Source: Enhydrobacter sp.
GTDB lineage: Bacteria > Pseudomonadota > Alphaproteobacteria > Reyranellales > Reyranellaceae
NCBI GenBank assembly: GCA_025808875.1
Contig: CP075528.1
Location: 558,001 to 622,000, forward strand
Direction: 5' to 3'
Length of the DNA: 64,000 nucleotides
The notes beneath the pieces were generated by a model. That model ran no database searches, was not told the origin of the DNA, and worked only from the letters and a program-made list of their open reading frames with translations. The position numbers were made by a program, and so were the translations under genes. Below are positions 45,031 through 54,425 of the stretch, in pieces (position 1 is the first letter of the stretch; each line of letters begins with the position of its first letter).

Positions 45031-45507
45031 GTGGTGCTGGCAGCTCTCGCCCTCTGGTCGATGCGTCACGAACTAAGCGAAAAGGCGGCCACCCGTCTGC
45101 AATGGGCGCTCGGCCCAGCGCTCGCGGTCATCGTGGCGACGGTCCTGCTGATCGTCTCACCCGGCAAGCGCTTCGAACTGTGGACCGTCAGCATCATGGC
45201 GGGTCTTGCCCTCGGCGTCGCCGCAGGTGCGATCCTCAATGCTGACAAGGATTTCGAACGCAAGCTGGTGCGAGTGAGGCGCACATGGGACGGTCTCGCC
45301 GCGACGGGACTGCTGCTGGTTCTCGCGCTTTCGAGGTTCGTCACCTCCGATCTGATGTCGCGCCAGTCCGGCAGGTTCGGCGTGCTCGGGGCCGCTGCGG
45401 CATTTCTCGCCGCCTTCCTCGTCGGGCGGGTAATCATGCTGCGCTACTACACGGCGCCGCGGTCGATCCATCTCGACATGTTGCCGGGCGTCAAACCCAA
45501 GGAATAG
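45031..45507 (+). CDS. Small integral membrane protein, unknown
   Basis: A 158-residue protein with four to five hydrophobic segments. No family is recognised. A charged loop (NADKDFERKLVRVRRTWDG) separates the first and second halves. The frame is open from 44995 without an ATG; a CTG at 44998 would add LSLLFFARLAV and complete the first membrane helix, so the true start may lie upstream of the GTG at 45031. Confidence 0.6.
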   Translation: MVLAALALWSMRHELSEKAATRLQWALGPALAVIVATVLLIVSPGKRFELWTVSIMAGLALGVAAGAILNADKDFERKLVRVRRTWDGLAATGLLLVLALSRFVTSDLMSRQSGRFGVLGAAAAFLAAFLVGRVIMLRYYTAPRSIHLDMLPGVKPKE

Positions 45508-45571
45508 CGGTCAGGCACCGCGAACCGGGGCTCGTACGGCTTCCTCTCGCAACTACCGGGGCCATACCCGA

Positions 45572-46408
45572 ATGAACCGCCGCATCGAAGCCCGTTTTGC
45601 CGCCCAGCGCGTCGTCGATGACGGCGACATGCTGCTGTTTCGCGCTCTGCCGATGCCGGAGCGACCGTCGGTCGGACCGTTCGTGTTCGTCGATCACTAT
45701 CGAAGTCGCAGCGCGCGCGGCATCGGCGATCGTCCGCATCCCCACGCCGGCATCGAGGTGCTGAGCTATCTGCTGGAGGGCGGCGTCGAGCATCGTGACA
45801 GCATGGGCTTTCGTGACCGGCTCGGCCCCGGCGACGCCCAATGGATACGGGCGGGTCGCGGCATCCTGCATGCCGAGCAGCCGCAGGGTGGGCGCCACGG
45901 CCTGCAGCTGTGGACCAGCCTGCCGCCGGCGCTGAAATTCGCCGAGCCGACCTATCGCTCGTGGCGAGCCGTCGACATTCCCGAGATCCGCCGGCCCGGC
46001 GTCCGCGTGCGCGTCGTCGCCGGCACCGTGGAGGGCGTGTTCGGACCGATGACGCTCGCGACCCCGACAGTCTTCGCGCATGCCGAACTCGACGCCGGAG
46101 CGGTCTTCACGCTCGGCGTGGAGGCGGGGCATGAAGTCGGTCTCTACGTGCTCGCCGGCGCTCTCGCGGACGCCGGCGGCGGGCCGCTCGGCACCGGCGG
46201 ATTCGCCGTGCTGGGACGGGGATCGCGCGTCACGATCGCCGCTGCCGGTGAGGGTGCGGCCTCCGTCGCGCTCCTCGGCGGCCAGCCGGCGGAAGGGCCG
46301 ATCCTGTTCGCCGGGCCCTTCGTGATGGACACGCCCGAGCGTCTGGACCAGGCGCGGCGCGACTACCTGGCCGGACGAATGGGGCGGCTGGAGGGCGTGC
46401 CGTTCTGA
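45572..46408 (+). CDS. Pirin family protein
   Basis: A 278-residue bicupin. The metal-binding His residues of the N-terminal cupin are visible in DRPHPHAGIEVLSYLLEG and in GRGILHAEQP, with the pirin signature around VFVDHYRS. Bacterial pirins include quercetin dioxygenases and stress-related proteins; the substrate here is unknown. The C-terminal cupin (about 150-260) is degenerate, as usual. A gap of 88 bases precedes the MFS gene on the same strand. Confidence 0.85.
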   Translation: MNRRIEARFAAQRVVDDGDMLLFRALPMPERPSVGPFVFVDHYRSRSARGIGDRPHPHAGIEVLSYLLEGGVEHRDSMGFRDRLGPGDAQWIRAGRGILHAEQPQGGRHGLQLWTSLPPALKFAEPTYRSWRAVDIPEIRRPGVRVRVVAGTVEGVFGPMTLATPTVFAHAELDAGAVFTLGVEAGHEVGLYVLAGALADAGGGPLGTGGFAVLGRGSRVTIAAAGEGAASVALLGGQPAEGPILFAGPFVMDTPERLDQARRDYLAGRMGRLEGVPF

Positions 46409-46496
46409 CATCGCATCGCGAAGCGGTGCGTGACGAGATGGTACAGCCGGAGCGCAATCTGATCTAAGGACCGGCGCAGGGAAGGAACGCGCACAG

Positions 46497-47768
46497 ATGT
46501 CGTCCGAATTTCGGCGGCAGGGGCTGATCATCGTCGGCACCCTGGCCACCGCGTATGTCGCCAGCCATTTCTTCCGTGCCGCCAACGTCACGATCGGGCT
46601 CGATCTGATGCGCGACCTCGCCATCGGTCCGGAGGCGTTGGGCGCCCTGACCGGCGCGTTCTTCTTCGGCTTCTCGGTGATGCAGATCCCCTGCGGCTTC
46701 CTGTTCGACCGCTTCGGTCCTCGCCGCACGGTGACCGGTATGCTGCTGCTGGCGGTGATCGGCGCCGCCATTTTCACCTTGGCGCCGAGCTGGCCGGTCC
46801 TGCTCACCGGTCGCGCACTGATGGGCGCGGGCTTCGGCGTCATGCTGATCGGTACCATGGTGGTGATCACCCGTTGGTTCCCGCCCGACCGTTTCTCCAC
46901 GCTGTCGGGCTGGGTGCTGTCGATCGGTCTGACGGGCAATCTGCTGGCGACGACGCCGCTTGCCTGGGGCACCGAGCAGATCGGCTGGCGCGGCGTGTTC
47001 GCCGCCGTCGTCGTCTTCTCGGCGGTGGCCGCGATCGCCGTGTGGCTGGTGGTGCGCGACGCGCCGCCGGGCCATCCTTTCCTGGCCCGCAAGTCGGAGA
47101 CGCCGGGTGAGATGCTGCGCGGCCTCGGCGAGGTGCTGCGCAATCCCAGGCTGCCCTTCATCCTGGCCCTCAATTTCTGCAACTATGCGTGCACCTTCAC
47201 CGTCCAGGGACTGTGGGGTGGACCATTCCTGCGCGAGGTGCACGGACTGAGCATCATCGAGGCGGGCAACGTGCTGCTCTCGGCGGTGATTGCCTATCAG
47301 ATCGGCATGCTGGTGTTCGGCCCGCTCGATCGCCTGTTCGATACGCGCAAGTGGATCGCCATCGCGGGCACCTCGGCCATTGCCGTCATCCTCGGCTTGC
47401 TCGCGTTGTGGAGGGATGCGCCGGCCTGGGCCGCCATCGGCGCGATCGTCGCCATCGGCTTCCTGAGCGCTTCCAGCACCATGGTCATGACGCACGGCCG
47501 CGCCATCTTTCCCGACCGGCTGATCGGCCGCGGCATGGCGACGCTGAACACGAGCGTGATGCTGGGCGTGGCCTGCATGCAGACCGTGTCGGGGCTCGTG
47601 CTCGGCATGTTCGAACCGCTGGCGGATGGAGCACGCAGCGAGGAGGCCTATCGCACGCTGTTCGGCTTCATGTTCGTCGTGCTCGGGATTGCGCTGGCGA
47701 TATACGGCCGCGCCGCCGATGTGCGGCCGAGCCAGGAGATGTGGGCGCGGCAGGGCGTCGGCCGATGA
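46497..47768 (+). CDS. MFS transporter
   Basis: A 423-residue permease with twelve predicted membrane helices. The MFS A-motif region is FLFDRFGPRRTV between helices 2 and 3, and GRALMGAGFGVMLIG follows. The substrate cannot be predicted. AAGGAA lies about 10 bases upstream of ATG 46497. Its 3' end is 24 bases from the convergent sulfotransferase gene. Confidence 0.85.
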   Translation: MSSEFRRQGLIIVGTLATAYVASHFFRAANVTIGLDLMRDLAIGPEALGALTGAFFFGFSVMQIPCGFLFDRFGPRRTVTGMLLLAVIGAAIFTLAPSWPVLLTGRALMGAGFGVMLIGTMVVITRWFPPDRFSTLSGWVLSIGLTGNLLATTPLAWGTEQIGWRGVFAAVVVFSAVAAIAVWLVVRDAPPGHPFLARKSETPGEMLRGLGEVLRNPRLPFILALNFCNYACTFTVQGLWGGPFLREVHGLSIIEAGNVLLSAVIAYQIGMLVFGPLDRLFDTRKWIAIAGTSAIAVILGLLALWRDAPAWAAIGAIVAIGFLSASSTMVMTHGRAIFPDRLIGRGMATLNTSVMLGVACMQTVSGLVLGMFEPLADGARSEEAYRTLFGFMFVVLGIALAIYGRAADVRPSQEMWARQGVGR

Positions 47769-47792
47769 GGATGCACCGGTCGTTTCGTGCGC

Positions 47793-48566
47793 CTACCGGG
47801 CCTTCCCGGACACGGCGATCGGCGAATCGTCGAAGCAGTCGAGCGCCCAGTCATAGAGCTGGGAATCGAGATGGTTGATGCGGCGTATCGCTTCGTCGTC
47901 CTTCTCGACCACCATTTTGATCCGGTGTGCGCTGTGAAACTTCCCGATGGTGCCACTGAGAAAGCGTTGGCCGATGCATTCCAAGGAACGGCCGAATCGA
48001 CTGGTGACTCCGACAAATTCAAAATCCTCGAGAACGCGCTTCGCGGCCTCGAGGAGGTCCGGTCCCATTCTCTCCAGTGGCAGGTGGTCGTTGCCGCAGG
48101 CAAATATGCGGGTTTGCGGATTGCGCATGTAGCTGCACAGCAGGCCGTCGTCGGAGGTCGTGAACTCCATGAAACTGAGGTCATGGGCCGCTTCGACCAG
48201 CCGAACCGCATCGCCGCCCCGGGCCATATGGGTGATGTCATCGCGAAGGGCCCGCGCCCATGCATAAAGCGACACGGCGTGATCCACCGGTTCGCGCAAC
48301 AACGTGAATTTGGCGGCGCCGGCGGGAAGAAATGGAAGCACACGCGAGGAAATATGGCCGGCAAAGATGCCGCGCCGGAAGGCCTCTGGCTCGGCCACGA
48401 CGTCCCAGTCCTCGATCCGGCGAAACGGACCGCTCACGCGGCGCAAGATCCCGTCGAGTGTCATGCCGCCCGTTCTGGGTACATGAAAAAAGAAGAGCGC
48501 GTCGATTCCGGGTTTCAGGGACAGTTCGCTTTGGGGATCCCGCTCGATGCAATCATGTACAAACAC
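47793..48566 (-). CDS. Sulfotransferase family protein
   Basis: A 257-residue PAPS-dependent sulfotransferase. The 5'-phosphosulfate loop is LFFFHVPRTGGMTLDGIL near residues 24-41, and the 3'-phosphate motif is FTLLREPVDHAVSLYAWAR near 85-105. The acceptor is unknown; such bacterial enzymes often modify polysaccharides or lipids. It lies at the end of a minus-strand series that begins with cysD, consistent with a link to PAPS supply. The start appears to be the GTG at 48566; no better ATG precedes the loop. Confidence 0.8.
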   Translation of the reverse strand: MFVHDCIERDPQSELSLKPGIDALFFFHVPRTGGMTLDGILRRVSGPFRRIEDWDVVAEPEAFRRGIFAGHISSRVLPFLPAGAAKFTLLREPVDHAVSLYAWARALRDDITHMARGGDAVRLVEAAHDLSFMEFTTSDDGLLCSYMRNPQTRIFACGNDHLPLERMGPDLLEAAKRVLEDFEFVGVTSRFGRSLECIGQRFLSGTIGKFHSAHRIKMVVEKDDEAIRRINHLDSQLYDWALDCFDDSPIAVSGKAR

Positions 48567-48665
48567 TTCGAACAGCCCTCAGCTTGCCGCGCGATCTCTG
48601 GTCTGAGCCTAGAATCCTCATCGTGCAATTCAAATCGTATTCGGCACGACTTGCGATACCGACAA

Positions 48666-48998
48666 TCACGCCTTGCGCAACGTCCTCAGCAGGAGGTTGG
48701 ACAAGTCATGCACGAGGCGTGCCTGCCAGCTCAGGGTACGCATCCGCGCTGAAGGGTCCTCTTCCACGGTGACGACGTGCCTCAGGATGGCGGCCTCATC
48801 CAGCAGCCGACGCCGCCAGACATCGGCGTCGCTCGACGGCTGGTCGAGCGGTGCAGACAGGATATCCTCCGACGAAGCCACGGCGTGCAGGTAGGCGGCG
48901 CGCGCGCCCTTGTCGCTCGGAGAGGATTCCAGATCTTCCGCGGCGTGCCTCACGGACTTCACCGCTTGAGCAAGTTTTTCGCCGTTGGCACTAAGCAT
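48666..48998 (-). CDS. Hypothetical protein
   Basis: A 110-residue helical soluble protein of unknown family, from MLSANGEKLAQAVKSVRH to LVHDLSNLLLRTLRKA. No signal peptide, metal site or catalytic motif is visible. ATG 48998 is chosen; the frame extends upstream to 49169, but those 57 residues are basic, unconserved-looking and overlap the end of the next gene. Confidence 0.5.
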   Translation of the reverse strand: MLSANGEKLAQAVKSVRHAAEDLESSPSDKGARAAYLHAVASSEDILSAPLDQPSSDADVWRRRLLDEAAILRHVVTVEEDPSARMRTLSWQARLVHDLSNLLLRTLRKA

Positions 48999-49074
48999 GA
49001 CCGGAACCTCGCAGGTCGGGATGACTACGCCCCGATGTCTCCACAACTCCTTTGAACATCCATGACGATCCAAC

Positions 49075-49587
49075 TCAGTCGCTGGCGCCGGCGATCGCTC
49101 CGTCACTCTTCTGCTGGCGTTCCGCCTTGGCGACCGTCGCCAGCGCCCGGCAACAGAGAAAACCCGCACAGAACGCCGCCCCTGCTGCCACCCAGTCGGG
49201 ATCCATCAGCGGCCTCTGCAGGGCTGCGGAGACGAAATCGACGGCAGCCAGCACGACCAGCAAGGCGGCGACGATCGCCGAATCGAAGGCCCTCGACTGG
49301 CGGACCAGCCCCGCCCGTGGGTCGATCGTGATCGGGGTCGACCAGCCCCTCATGCGGCCCAGCAATCCACCGAGGAACGCTGCCGCGACCCACACCAGAT
49401 CGCTTGCCAGGGTCACGTCGAAGATTCCCGCGAGCATCACCAGCGCCTGTCCCATGGCGAGCGACGCCGGCACCGCTAGTCGCCAATATCTCACCGCCGC
49501 CCCCTTGGCCTGCGGCGAAATCGTCGAGAAACACAGGGCGGCGAACACTATCGTCGCGAGATTGGCAAGGCTGAGAGGAGCGATCAT
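49075..49587 (-). CDS. Hypothetical integral membrane protein
   Basis: A 170-residue protein with four or five hydrophobic helices (about 5-22, 40-58, 65-78, 102-122 and 130-150) and a short charged tail. No family is recognised. The loop RMRGWSTPITIDPRAGLVRQ separates the two halves. It lies between the cysNC remnant and the hypothetical gene, all on the minus strand. Confidence 0.6.
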   Translation of the reverse strand: MIAPLSLANLATIVFAALCFSTISPQAKGAAVRYWRLAVPASLAMGQALVMLAGIFDVTLASDLVWVAAAFLGGLLGRMRGWSTPITIDPRAGLVRQSRAFDSAIVAALLVVLAAVDFVSAALQRPLMDPDWVAAGAAFCAGFLCCRALATVAKAERQQKSDGAIAGASD

Positions 49588-49718
49588 CGGATGGGGTGTG
49601 CGCTGCTGGGCCTATCTTAACGCTTAATTTGCATGTGCTGGCTTGGCAAGCTGAACCGCACTCGGTTGATGCCGAGTTACTTTATGCGACCCGCCGAAAT
49701 TGCGGATCCCGCACCGCA

Positions 49719-50036
49719 TCACAAGCGCGTCGACACCGTCTCCAAAAGCAGTTCCACTGCAGTTTCGGGCAGGATTTCGGCAGTCTTCACTGTGATATGC
49801 GCCGCCATGGGCGGCTCGTAAGGTTGATCGCGTCCGGTGACGTTCGTGACCTTCCCCGAATCGGAAGCTCTGTAGAGGCCCTTGAGGTCGCGCTGTCGAC
49901 AAATCTCGATCGGCGCGTCGACATGCACCTCGAGGAACCGGTCGGCCGGGAACAGCGTGGACTTGCCGTCGTCCACCGAGCCGCAGACGAGGAAGCGCAG
50001 CTCACGCCGGCTGTTGGAGGAAAGCGCGTGGACCAT
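49719..50036 (-). pseudogene. cysNC: cysNC remnant: CysN start fused to CysC end
   Basis: A 105-codon frame. Codons 1-28 match the start of the sulfate adenylyltransferase GTPase subunit (RRELRFLVCGSVDDGKSTL, including the P-loop). Directly after, near 49952, the sequence becomes the end of an APS kinase (ADRFLEVHVDAPIEICRQRD, KGLYRAS, YEPPMAAH). A complete cysNC has over 600 codons, so about 1.6 kb is missing while the frame is kept. Neither activity can remain. It starts 11 bases after the cysD stop, the usual place for cysN. A cloning or assembly deletion cannot be excluded. Confidence 0.85.
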
Positions 50037-50047
50037 GGGCGCGGGCG

Positions 50048-50998
50048 TCAAAAGTAACCCTCCCGCTTTTTGTGCTCCATCGAGCCCCTGGCGGCCAGAT
50101 CGACGAGACGGCCCTGGCGCTCCGAGGACCGCGTGCGCAGGAGCTCGGCCACAATGCCCGCGACATCCGCGGCCGCCGATTCGATGGCTCCCGTGAGGGG
50201 CCAGCAACCCAGAGTCCTGAACCGGACGCGGCGCTTGTGCGGGCGCCATTCCGCGTCGGGCCGCGCGCCCGGCCGGTCGACGAAGATCAGGGAACTGCCG
50301 CGTTCGACGACGGCCCTCTCGGCGGCGAAGTAAAGCGGCACGACTTCGATCTCTTGTGCGTGGATGTAGGTCCAGACATCGAGCTCGGTCCAGTTCGACA
50401 GCGGGAAGACGCGCATCGTCTCGCCGGGCCGCAGCCTCGTGTTGAACAGCGACCACAGCTCGGGTCTCTGGTCGCGCGGATTCCAGACGTGGCCCGAGGT
50501 TCGCACGGAGAAGACCCGCTCCTTCGCGCGCGACTTCTCCTCGTCGCGCCGCCCGCCGCCGATCGCCGCGTCGAAGCCATGCCGGTCGAGTGCCTGACGC
50601 AGCGGCTCGGTGAGCATCAATCGCGTGTAGCGCTCGATGTCGGTGTCGAAGGGATTGACGCCTTCCGATACCGCCTGCTCGTTGGTCTGCACCAGGAGCC
50701 TGACGCCGTATTTCGCTACCATGCGGTCGCGATGGGCGAGCAAGTCAGTGAAATCCCAACCCGAGGCGACATGAAGGAAGGGAAAAGGAATCGGCGCTGG
50801 GAAAAAAGCCTTACGCGCAAGATGGAGAAGGACACTCGAGTCCTTGCCCACGGAATAAAGTACAACCGGCCGGGTGAATTGCGCGGCGACCTCGCGGAGG
50901 ACATGGATCGCCTCGTCCTCGAGGCGTTGCAGATGCGCGGAAATACGCGCGGGGACCGCACCCGCCCCCGCCGGCACGGCAAAATTCTCTCCATCCAT
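50048..50998 (-). CDS. cysD: Sulfate adenylyltransferase subunit 2 (CysD)
   Basis: A 316-residue PP-loop enzyme that makes APS from sulfate and ATP with the GTPase CysN. The ATP loop is [51 protein letters not shown] and [15 protein letters not shown] are standard. The usual HVDTTWKF segment reads HVASGWDF here, an unusual variation. Its partner gene downstream is reduced to a fragment, so this CysD would need a CysN encoded elsewhere. ATG 50998 is divergent from the acyl carrier protein gene. Confidence 0.9.
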   Translation of the reverse strand: MDGENFAVPAGAGAVPARISAHLQRLEDEAIHVLREVAAQFTRPVVLYSVGKDSSVLLHLARKAFFPAPIPFPFLHVASGWDFTDLLAHRDRMVAKYGVRLLVQTNEQAVSEGVNPFDTDIERYTRLMLTEPLRQALDRHGFDAAIGGGRRDEEKSRAKERVFSVRTSGHVWNPRDQRPELWSLFNTRLRPGETMRVFPLSNWTELDVWTYIHAQEIEVVPLYFAAERAVVERGSSLIFVDRPGARPDAEWRPHKRRVRFRTLGCWPLTGAIESAAADVAGIVAELLRTRSSERQGRLVDLAARGSMEHKKREGYF

Positions 50999-51268
50999 GG
51001 CTTTGCCGACTTCTTTTGGGTTCCAGCGGTCGCCGCAGTTTCCTGGGGCTACTTACGCAGCCAGCTTCCTCACTATCCCCCGAAGGGCCGGGAGGCAATA
51101 TGCAGCCATGCAACCGTGCTCTGCCGCCATGAGAGGAGAAAACGCGAGTTGCAGCCGATGGGCTTCAACCGAGACAACACGCAGATGCGGCGAAATGGGA
51201 TCGCCGGAAGCTTGCGCATTCGCTGCAAGCGACGCTCGTCTATGTTAGAGGAGACTGGGGAAGAAATC

Positions 51269-51520
51269 ATGAGCGTTGACGTCGATGCGCTGATTCGGAA
51301 GAGCGTTTCCGCGCGCATTCAGGAGAAGGGCCTGCCGGTTCCGGTGCTCACCGCCGAGACGCGCGTGCTCGGAGGCGACCTGCCGATCGATTCGCTCGAC
51401 CTGGCGACGGTGTTGATCGAACTCCAGGTCGAGTTGGGCCGAGATCCCTTCGCCGACGGCTTCATCGAGTTTCGCACCATCGGCGAACTGGCGGCGCTCT
51501 ATCGCAAGTCGCTCGGCTGA
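51269..51520 (+). CDS. Acyl carrier protein-like
   Basis: An 83-residue acidic helical protein. GDLPIDSLDLATVLIELQVEL contains the DSL motif whose Ser would take the phosphopantetheine arm. It is the first gene of a plus-strand operon and lies 7 bases before an AMP-ligase gene, so the pair probably loads an acyl or amino-acyl group onto this carrier. It is not the housekeeping AcpP, whose sequence differs. ATG 51269 is chosen; the frame is open far upstream in cysD antisense. Confidence 0.8.
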   Translation: MSVDVDALIRKSVSARIQEKGLPVPVLTAETRVLGGDLPIDSLDLATVLIELQVELGRDPFADGFIEFRTIGELAALYRKSLG

Positions 51521-51527
51521 TTCCTGA

Positions 51528-52826
51528 ATGGCTGTCGATGACCGCCTTCGTCTTCCCGACGACTCCGGCGCACTCGTCGTGCTGCAGGACCGGCAGGCGA
51601 GTACCGTCGGCATGGTGCGCGACAACGCCGCAAAGCTCGCGTCGGATCTGACCGCGCTTCGGGCGACACGGGTCTTCCTGTCGACCGATCGGGCGGATCA
51701 CCTCATCGTCTCCCTGTTCGCCTGTCGCGCTGCGTCGTGCGATCTCGTGCTTCACCGTGCTCCCGGAGCGACCGGCGAATTGGTCGCAGCGATGGACGCC
51801 GATGTCGTCCTCGGCGCCGACCTCGTCGCCATGGCCACCGGGCGCTCGCGCACCAGGCCAGCCGCGCCGCAAGTCGTCTTGATGACCTCGGGCACGACGG
51901 GACTTCCGAAGGCGGCAGGGCACGATCTCGACCGTCTCGCCGGGCTGATCCCCGTCGACAGGCCGGGACCCGCGGCGCGTTGGCTGCTCACCTACCATCC
52001 CGCGAGCTTCGCGGGTTTCCAGGTCATCCTCACGGCCTTGTTGGGACAGGCGCCGCTGGCCGCGCTCGCGCAGCCCGATGTCGTGGCTCTCACCGAGCTC
52101 GCCGTCGGTTTCGCGCCGACGGCGATCAGCGGCACGCCGACCTTCTGGCGCGCATTCCTGCTGGCGCTGGACGGACGGGACTCACGCCTTCCCCTGCGTC
52201 ATGCGACGCTCGGCGGCGAGGCGGTCGATCAGGCGACCCTCGATCGCCTACGCGCGCATTTTCCGCAGGCGCGGATCACACACATCTATGCCTCGACGGA
52301 GGCGGGCGCTGCATTCGCGGTTCGCGACGGTTGTGCCGGCTTTCCGGCCGCCTGGCTCGCCGAGGATCGCGACGGCCTCGCCATGCGCATCGAGGACGGG
52401 GTGCTCCAACTGCACAGCCCCCGCCGGATGGCGGGCTACGTCTCCGGCCATGCCACGCCGCTCGATGCGCAGGGCTGGCTGGATACCGGCGATCTGGTGA
52501 AGGTCGAGGGCGATCGCGTCCTCTTCTGTGGCCGCGCCAACAGCGTCATCAATGTCGGCGGACAGAAGGTCATTCCCGAGGAAGTCGAGGCCGTCATCCT
52601 GAAAGTGCCTGATGTGGTCGACGCGCACGTCAAGGGCATGCGCAACCCGATCACCGGCGAGTTGGTGGCGGCCGACATCGTCGTGGCGCCGGGCGCCGAC
52701 GCCGATCGTGTGACCGCCGCGGTGAAGGCGGCCGTGCGCGCCTTGCCAGCCTATGCCGCGCCCCGTATCGTCCGGGTCGTCCCTGAACTTGCCGTGACGG
52801 CAGGCGGGAAGAAGCACCGCGCCTGA
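51528..52826 (+). CDS. AMP-dependent ligase/synthetase (ANL superfamily)
   Basis: A 432-residue adenylating enzyme. The P-loop-like A3 motif is LMTSGTTGLPKAAGHD, followed by ISGTPTFWRAF, YASTEAG (A5), GWLDTGDLVKVEG (A7) and the end TAGGKKHRA, where the A10 Lys is expected. The N-terminal domain is shorter than in typical acyl-CoA synthetases (500-550 residues). It probably activates a carboxylic acid for transfer to the carrier protein encoded 7 bases upstream. Its last base overlaps the next start. Confidence 0.85.
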   Translation: MAVDDRLRLPDDSGALVVLQDRQASTVGMVRDNAAKLASDLTALRATRVFLSTDRADHLIVSLFACRAASCDLVLHRAPGATGELVAAMDADVVLGADLVAMATGRSRTRPAAPQVVLMTSGTTGLPKAAGHDLDRLAGLIPVDRPGPAARWLLTYHPASFAGFQVILTALLGQAPLAALAQPDVVALTELAVGFAPTAISGTPTFWRAFLLALDGRDSRLPLRHATLGGEAVDQATLDRLRAHFPQARITHIYASTEAGAAFAVRDGCAGFPAAWLAEDRDGLAMRIEDGVLQLHSPRRMAGYVSGHATPLDAQGWLDTGDLVKVEGDRVLFCGRANSVINVGGQKVIPEEVEAVILKVPDVVDAHVKGMRNPITGELVAADIVVAPGADADRVTAAVKAAVRALPAYAAPRIVRVVPELAVTAGGKKHRA

Positions 52827-53566
52827 TGCCGACGAGCAATCCCCGCACCGTGATCGTGACCGGAGCCAGCCGGGGCCTTGGCTTGGCGATCGTGCGCGAC
52901 CTCGCCACGCACGGCTATCGGATCGCCGGCTGCAGCCGCGGCATGACGCCCGAACTGGAGAAGCTGGTCGCCGCCGGCGACGTCTTCTGGCACGGCTGCG
53001 ACATCGGCCACGCCGACCAGGCCGACGCCTTCTTTGCCGCTGCCGAGAAGTGGGCCGGCGCGGCGGGCTTCTGGGGCCTCGTCAACAACGCCGGCGTGGC
53101 CGGCGAGGGCATCCTCGCCACCTATCCCAATGTCGACATCGAGCGGATCATCCAGACCAACCTGACCGGCGCATTGCAGATGGCTCGGCTCGCCGCTCGG
53201 CATCTGCTGCGGCGCACGGGCGGCGGGCGCATCGTCAACGTCTCCTCCATCATCGGCCTGCGCGGCTATACCGGGCTCGCCGCCTATTCGGCCTCCAAGG
53301 CGGGCATGGACGGCATGACGCGCGCGCTTGCCCGCGAGATGGGCCGCCGCGGCGTCACCGTGAACTCGATCAACCCCGGCTATCTCGATACCGAGATGTC
53401 GTCGGGCCTCGCCGACGAGCAGCGCCGACAGATCGTCAACCGCACGCCGCTCGGCCGGCTCGGCACGGTGGACGACGTCTGCCCGGTCGTGCGCTTCCTG
53501 CTGAGCGACGACGCCCGCTTCGTCACGGGCCAATGTCTCGTCGTCGACGGCGGCATCACGGCCTGA
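52826..53566 (+). CDS. Short-chain dehydrogenase/reductase (FabG-like)
   Basis: A 246-residue SDR. The NAD(P) motif is VIVTGASRGLGLAIV, the structural motif LVNNAGVAGEG, and the catalytic Ser-Tyr-Lys lie in VNVSSIIGLRGYTGLAAYSASKAG. The Arg after the Gly-rich turn region (CSRG) favours NADPH. In this operon it may reduce a 3-oxoacyl group on the carrier protein. Its start overlaps the ligase stop. Confidence 0.9.
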   Translation: MPTSNPRTVIVTGASRGLGLAIVRDLATHGYRIAGCSRGMTPELEKLVAAGDVFWHGCDIGHADQADAFFAAAEKWAGAAGFWGLVNNAGVAGEGILATYPNVDIERIIQTNLTGALQMARLAARHLLRRTGGGRIVNVSSIIGLRGYTGLAAYSASKAGMDGMTRALAREMGRRGVTVNSINPGYLDTEMSSGLADEQRRQIVNRTPLGRLGTVDDVCPVVRFLLSDDARFVTGQCLVVDGGITA

Positions 53567-53573
53567 GCGGGCG

Positions 53574-54425
53574 ATGGCGGTCGAGATCCAGACGGCGCGT
53601 CGGGCCGACCTCGAGGCCATCACCGCGTTCCTCAAGCGCGACTGGCCGCAATACATCGCGCCGCCCGAAGGCCGGCACGTCACCGTCGGCAACTGGATGC
53701 CGGGCCGTGACGACTACGGGCTGAAGCTGACGGTCGACGGCGCGCTGGCCGGCTTCCTGGGCGCCAGCTATTCGGTGCGGCCGGTCGACGGCGCGGAGGA
53801 GCGCTTCTGCGCCATCGCGCCGTGGTTCGTGCGGGAGGAGCACCGGCGCCATAGCCTGCCGATGCTGCTGAAACTGCTCTCCGACAAGAGCCTGACCTAC
53901 GTCAACCTGACGCCGACCCGCGACATGTTCCGCCTGTTCAGCACGCTGGGCTTCGCCAGGCTCGACGAATGCAAGCTCCTGATGCCGCCGTTCTTCAATC
54001 TGCCCGGACTGCGGCCATGGCGCGGCCGGCTGTTGACCCGGCCCGACGACGTCGCCCGCGCCCTGATGGGCGACGACCTGCGTACCTTCGAAAGCCATCG
54101 CGAATCGCGCTGCTGCCATGTCGCGGTCGTCTCCGACGGCGGCGTCGCCTACGTCGCCGGCGCACGTCGCATGCTGCGGCCGAACATGCCCTTCGCCGAA
54201 CTCCTTCACGTCAGCCGTCCCGGATTGCTGGCGCCCATGATCGAGCGCATCGTGTGGCTGATGTGCCGGCGTCTGCGGGCCGTCGCCGTCGCCGCCGACG
54301 AACGGCTGCTGGCCGGCGCGCCGGTCCGCGCCTACAGGTACCGCCTCAACGCGCCGCCGCTCTTCAAGTCGGCGCGCCTGCCGCGCGAGAAGATCGACAA
54401 TCTGTGGAGCGAGTTGGCCCTGTGA
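53574..54425 (+). CDS. GNAT-like acyltransferase protein
   Basis: A 283-residue protein. The first ~135 residues resemble a GNAT N-acetyltransferase fold (TARRADLEAITAFLKRDWPQ, AGFLGASYSVR, APWFVREEHRRHSLPMLL, FRLFSTLGFARLDECKLLM), with the acyl-CoA loop VREEHRRHS imperfect compared with Q/RxxGxG/A. The remainder has no assigned fold. It may acylate an amine using the carrier-bound group, which would explain its position here. The stop overlaps the deacetylase start (GTGA). Confidence 0.65.
   Translation: MAVEIQTARRADLEAITAFLKRDWPQYIAPPEGRHVTVGNWMPGRDDYGLKLTVDGALAGFLGASYSVRPVDGAEERFCAIAPWFVREEHRRHSLPMLLKLLSDKSLTYVNLTPTRDMFRLFSTLGFARLDECKLLMPPFFNLPGLRPWRGRLLTRPDDVARALMGDDLRTFESHRESRCCHVAVVSDGGVAYVAGARRMLRPNMPFAELLHVSRPGLLAPMIERIVWLMCRRLRAVAVAADERLLAGAPVRAYRYRLNAPPLFKSARLPREKIDNLWSELAL

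Noticed and set aside
50072..51268. Long plus-strand frame running into the acyl carrier protein
   Set aside because: It is antisense to cysD; the carrier protein starts at ATG 51269.
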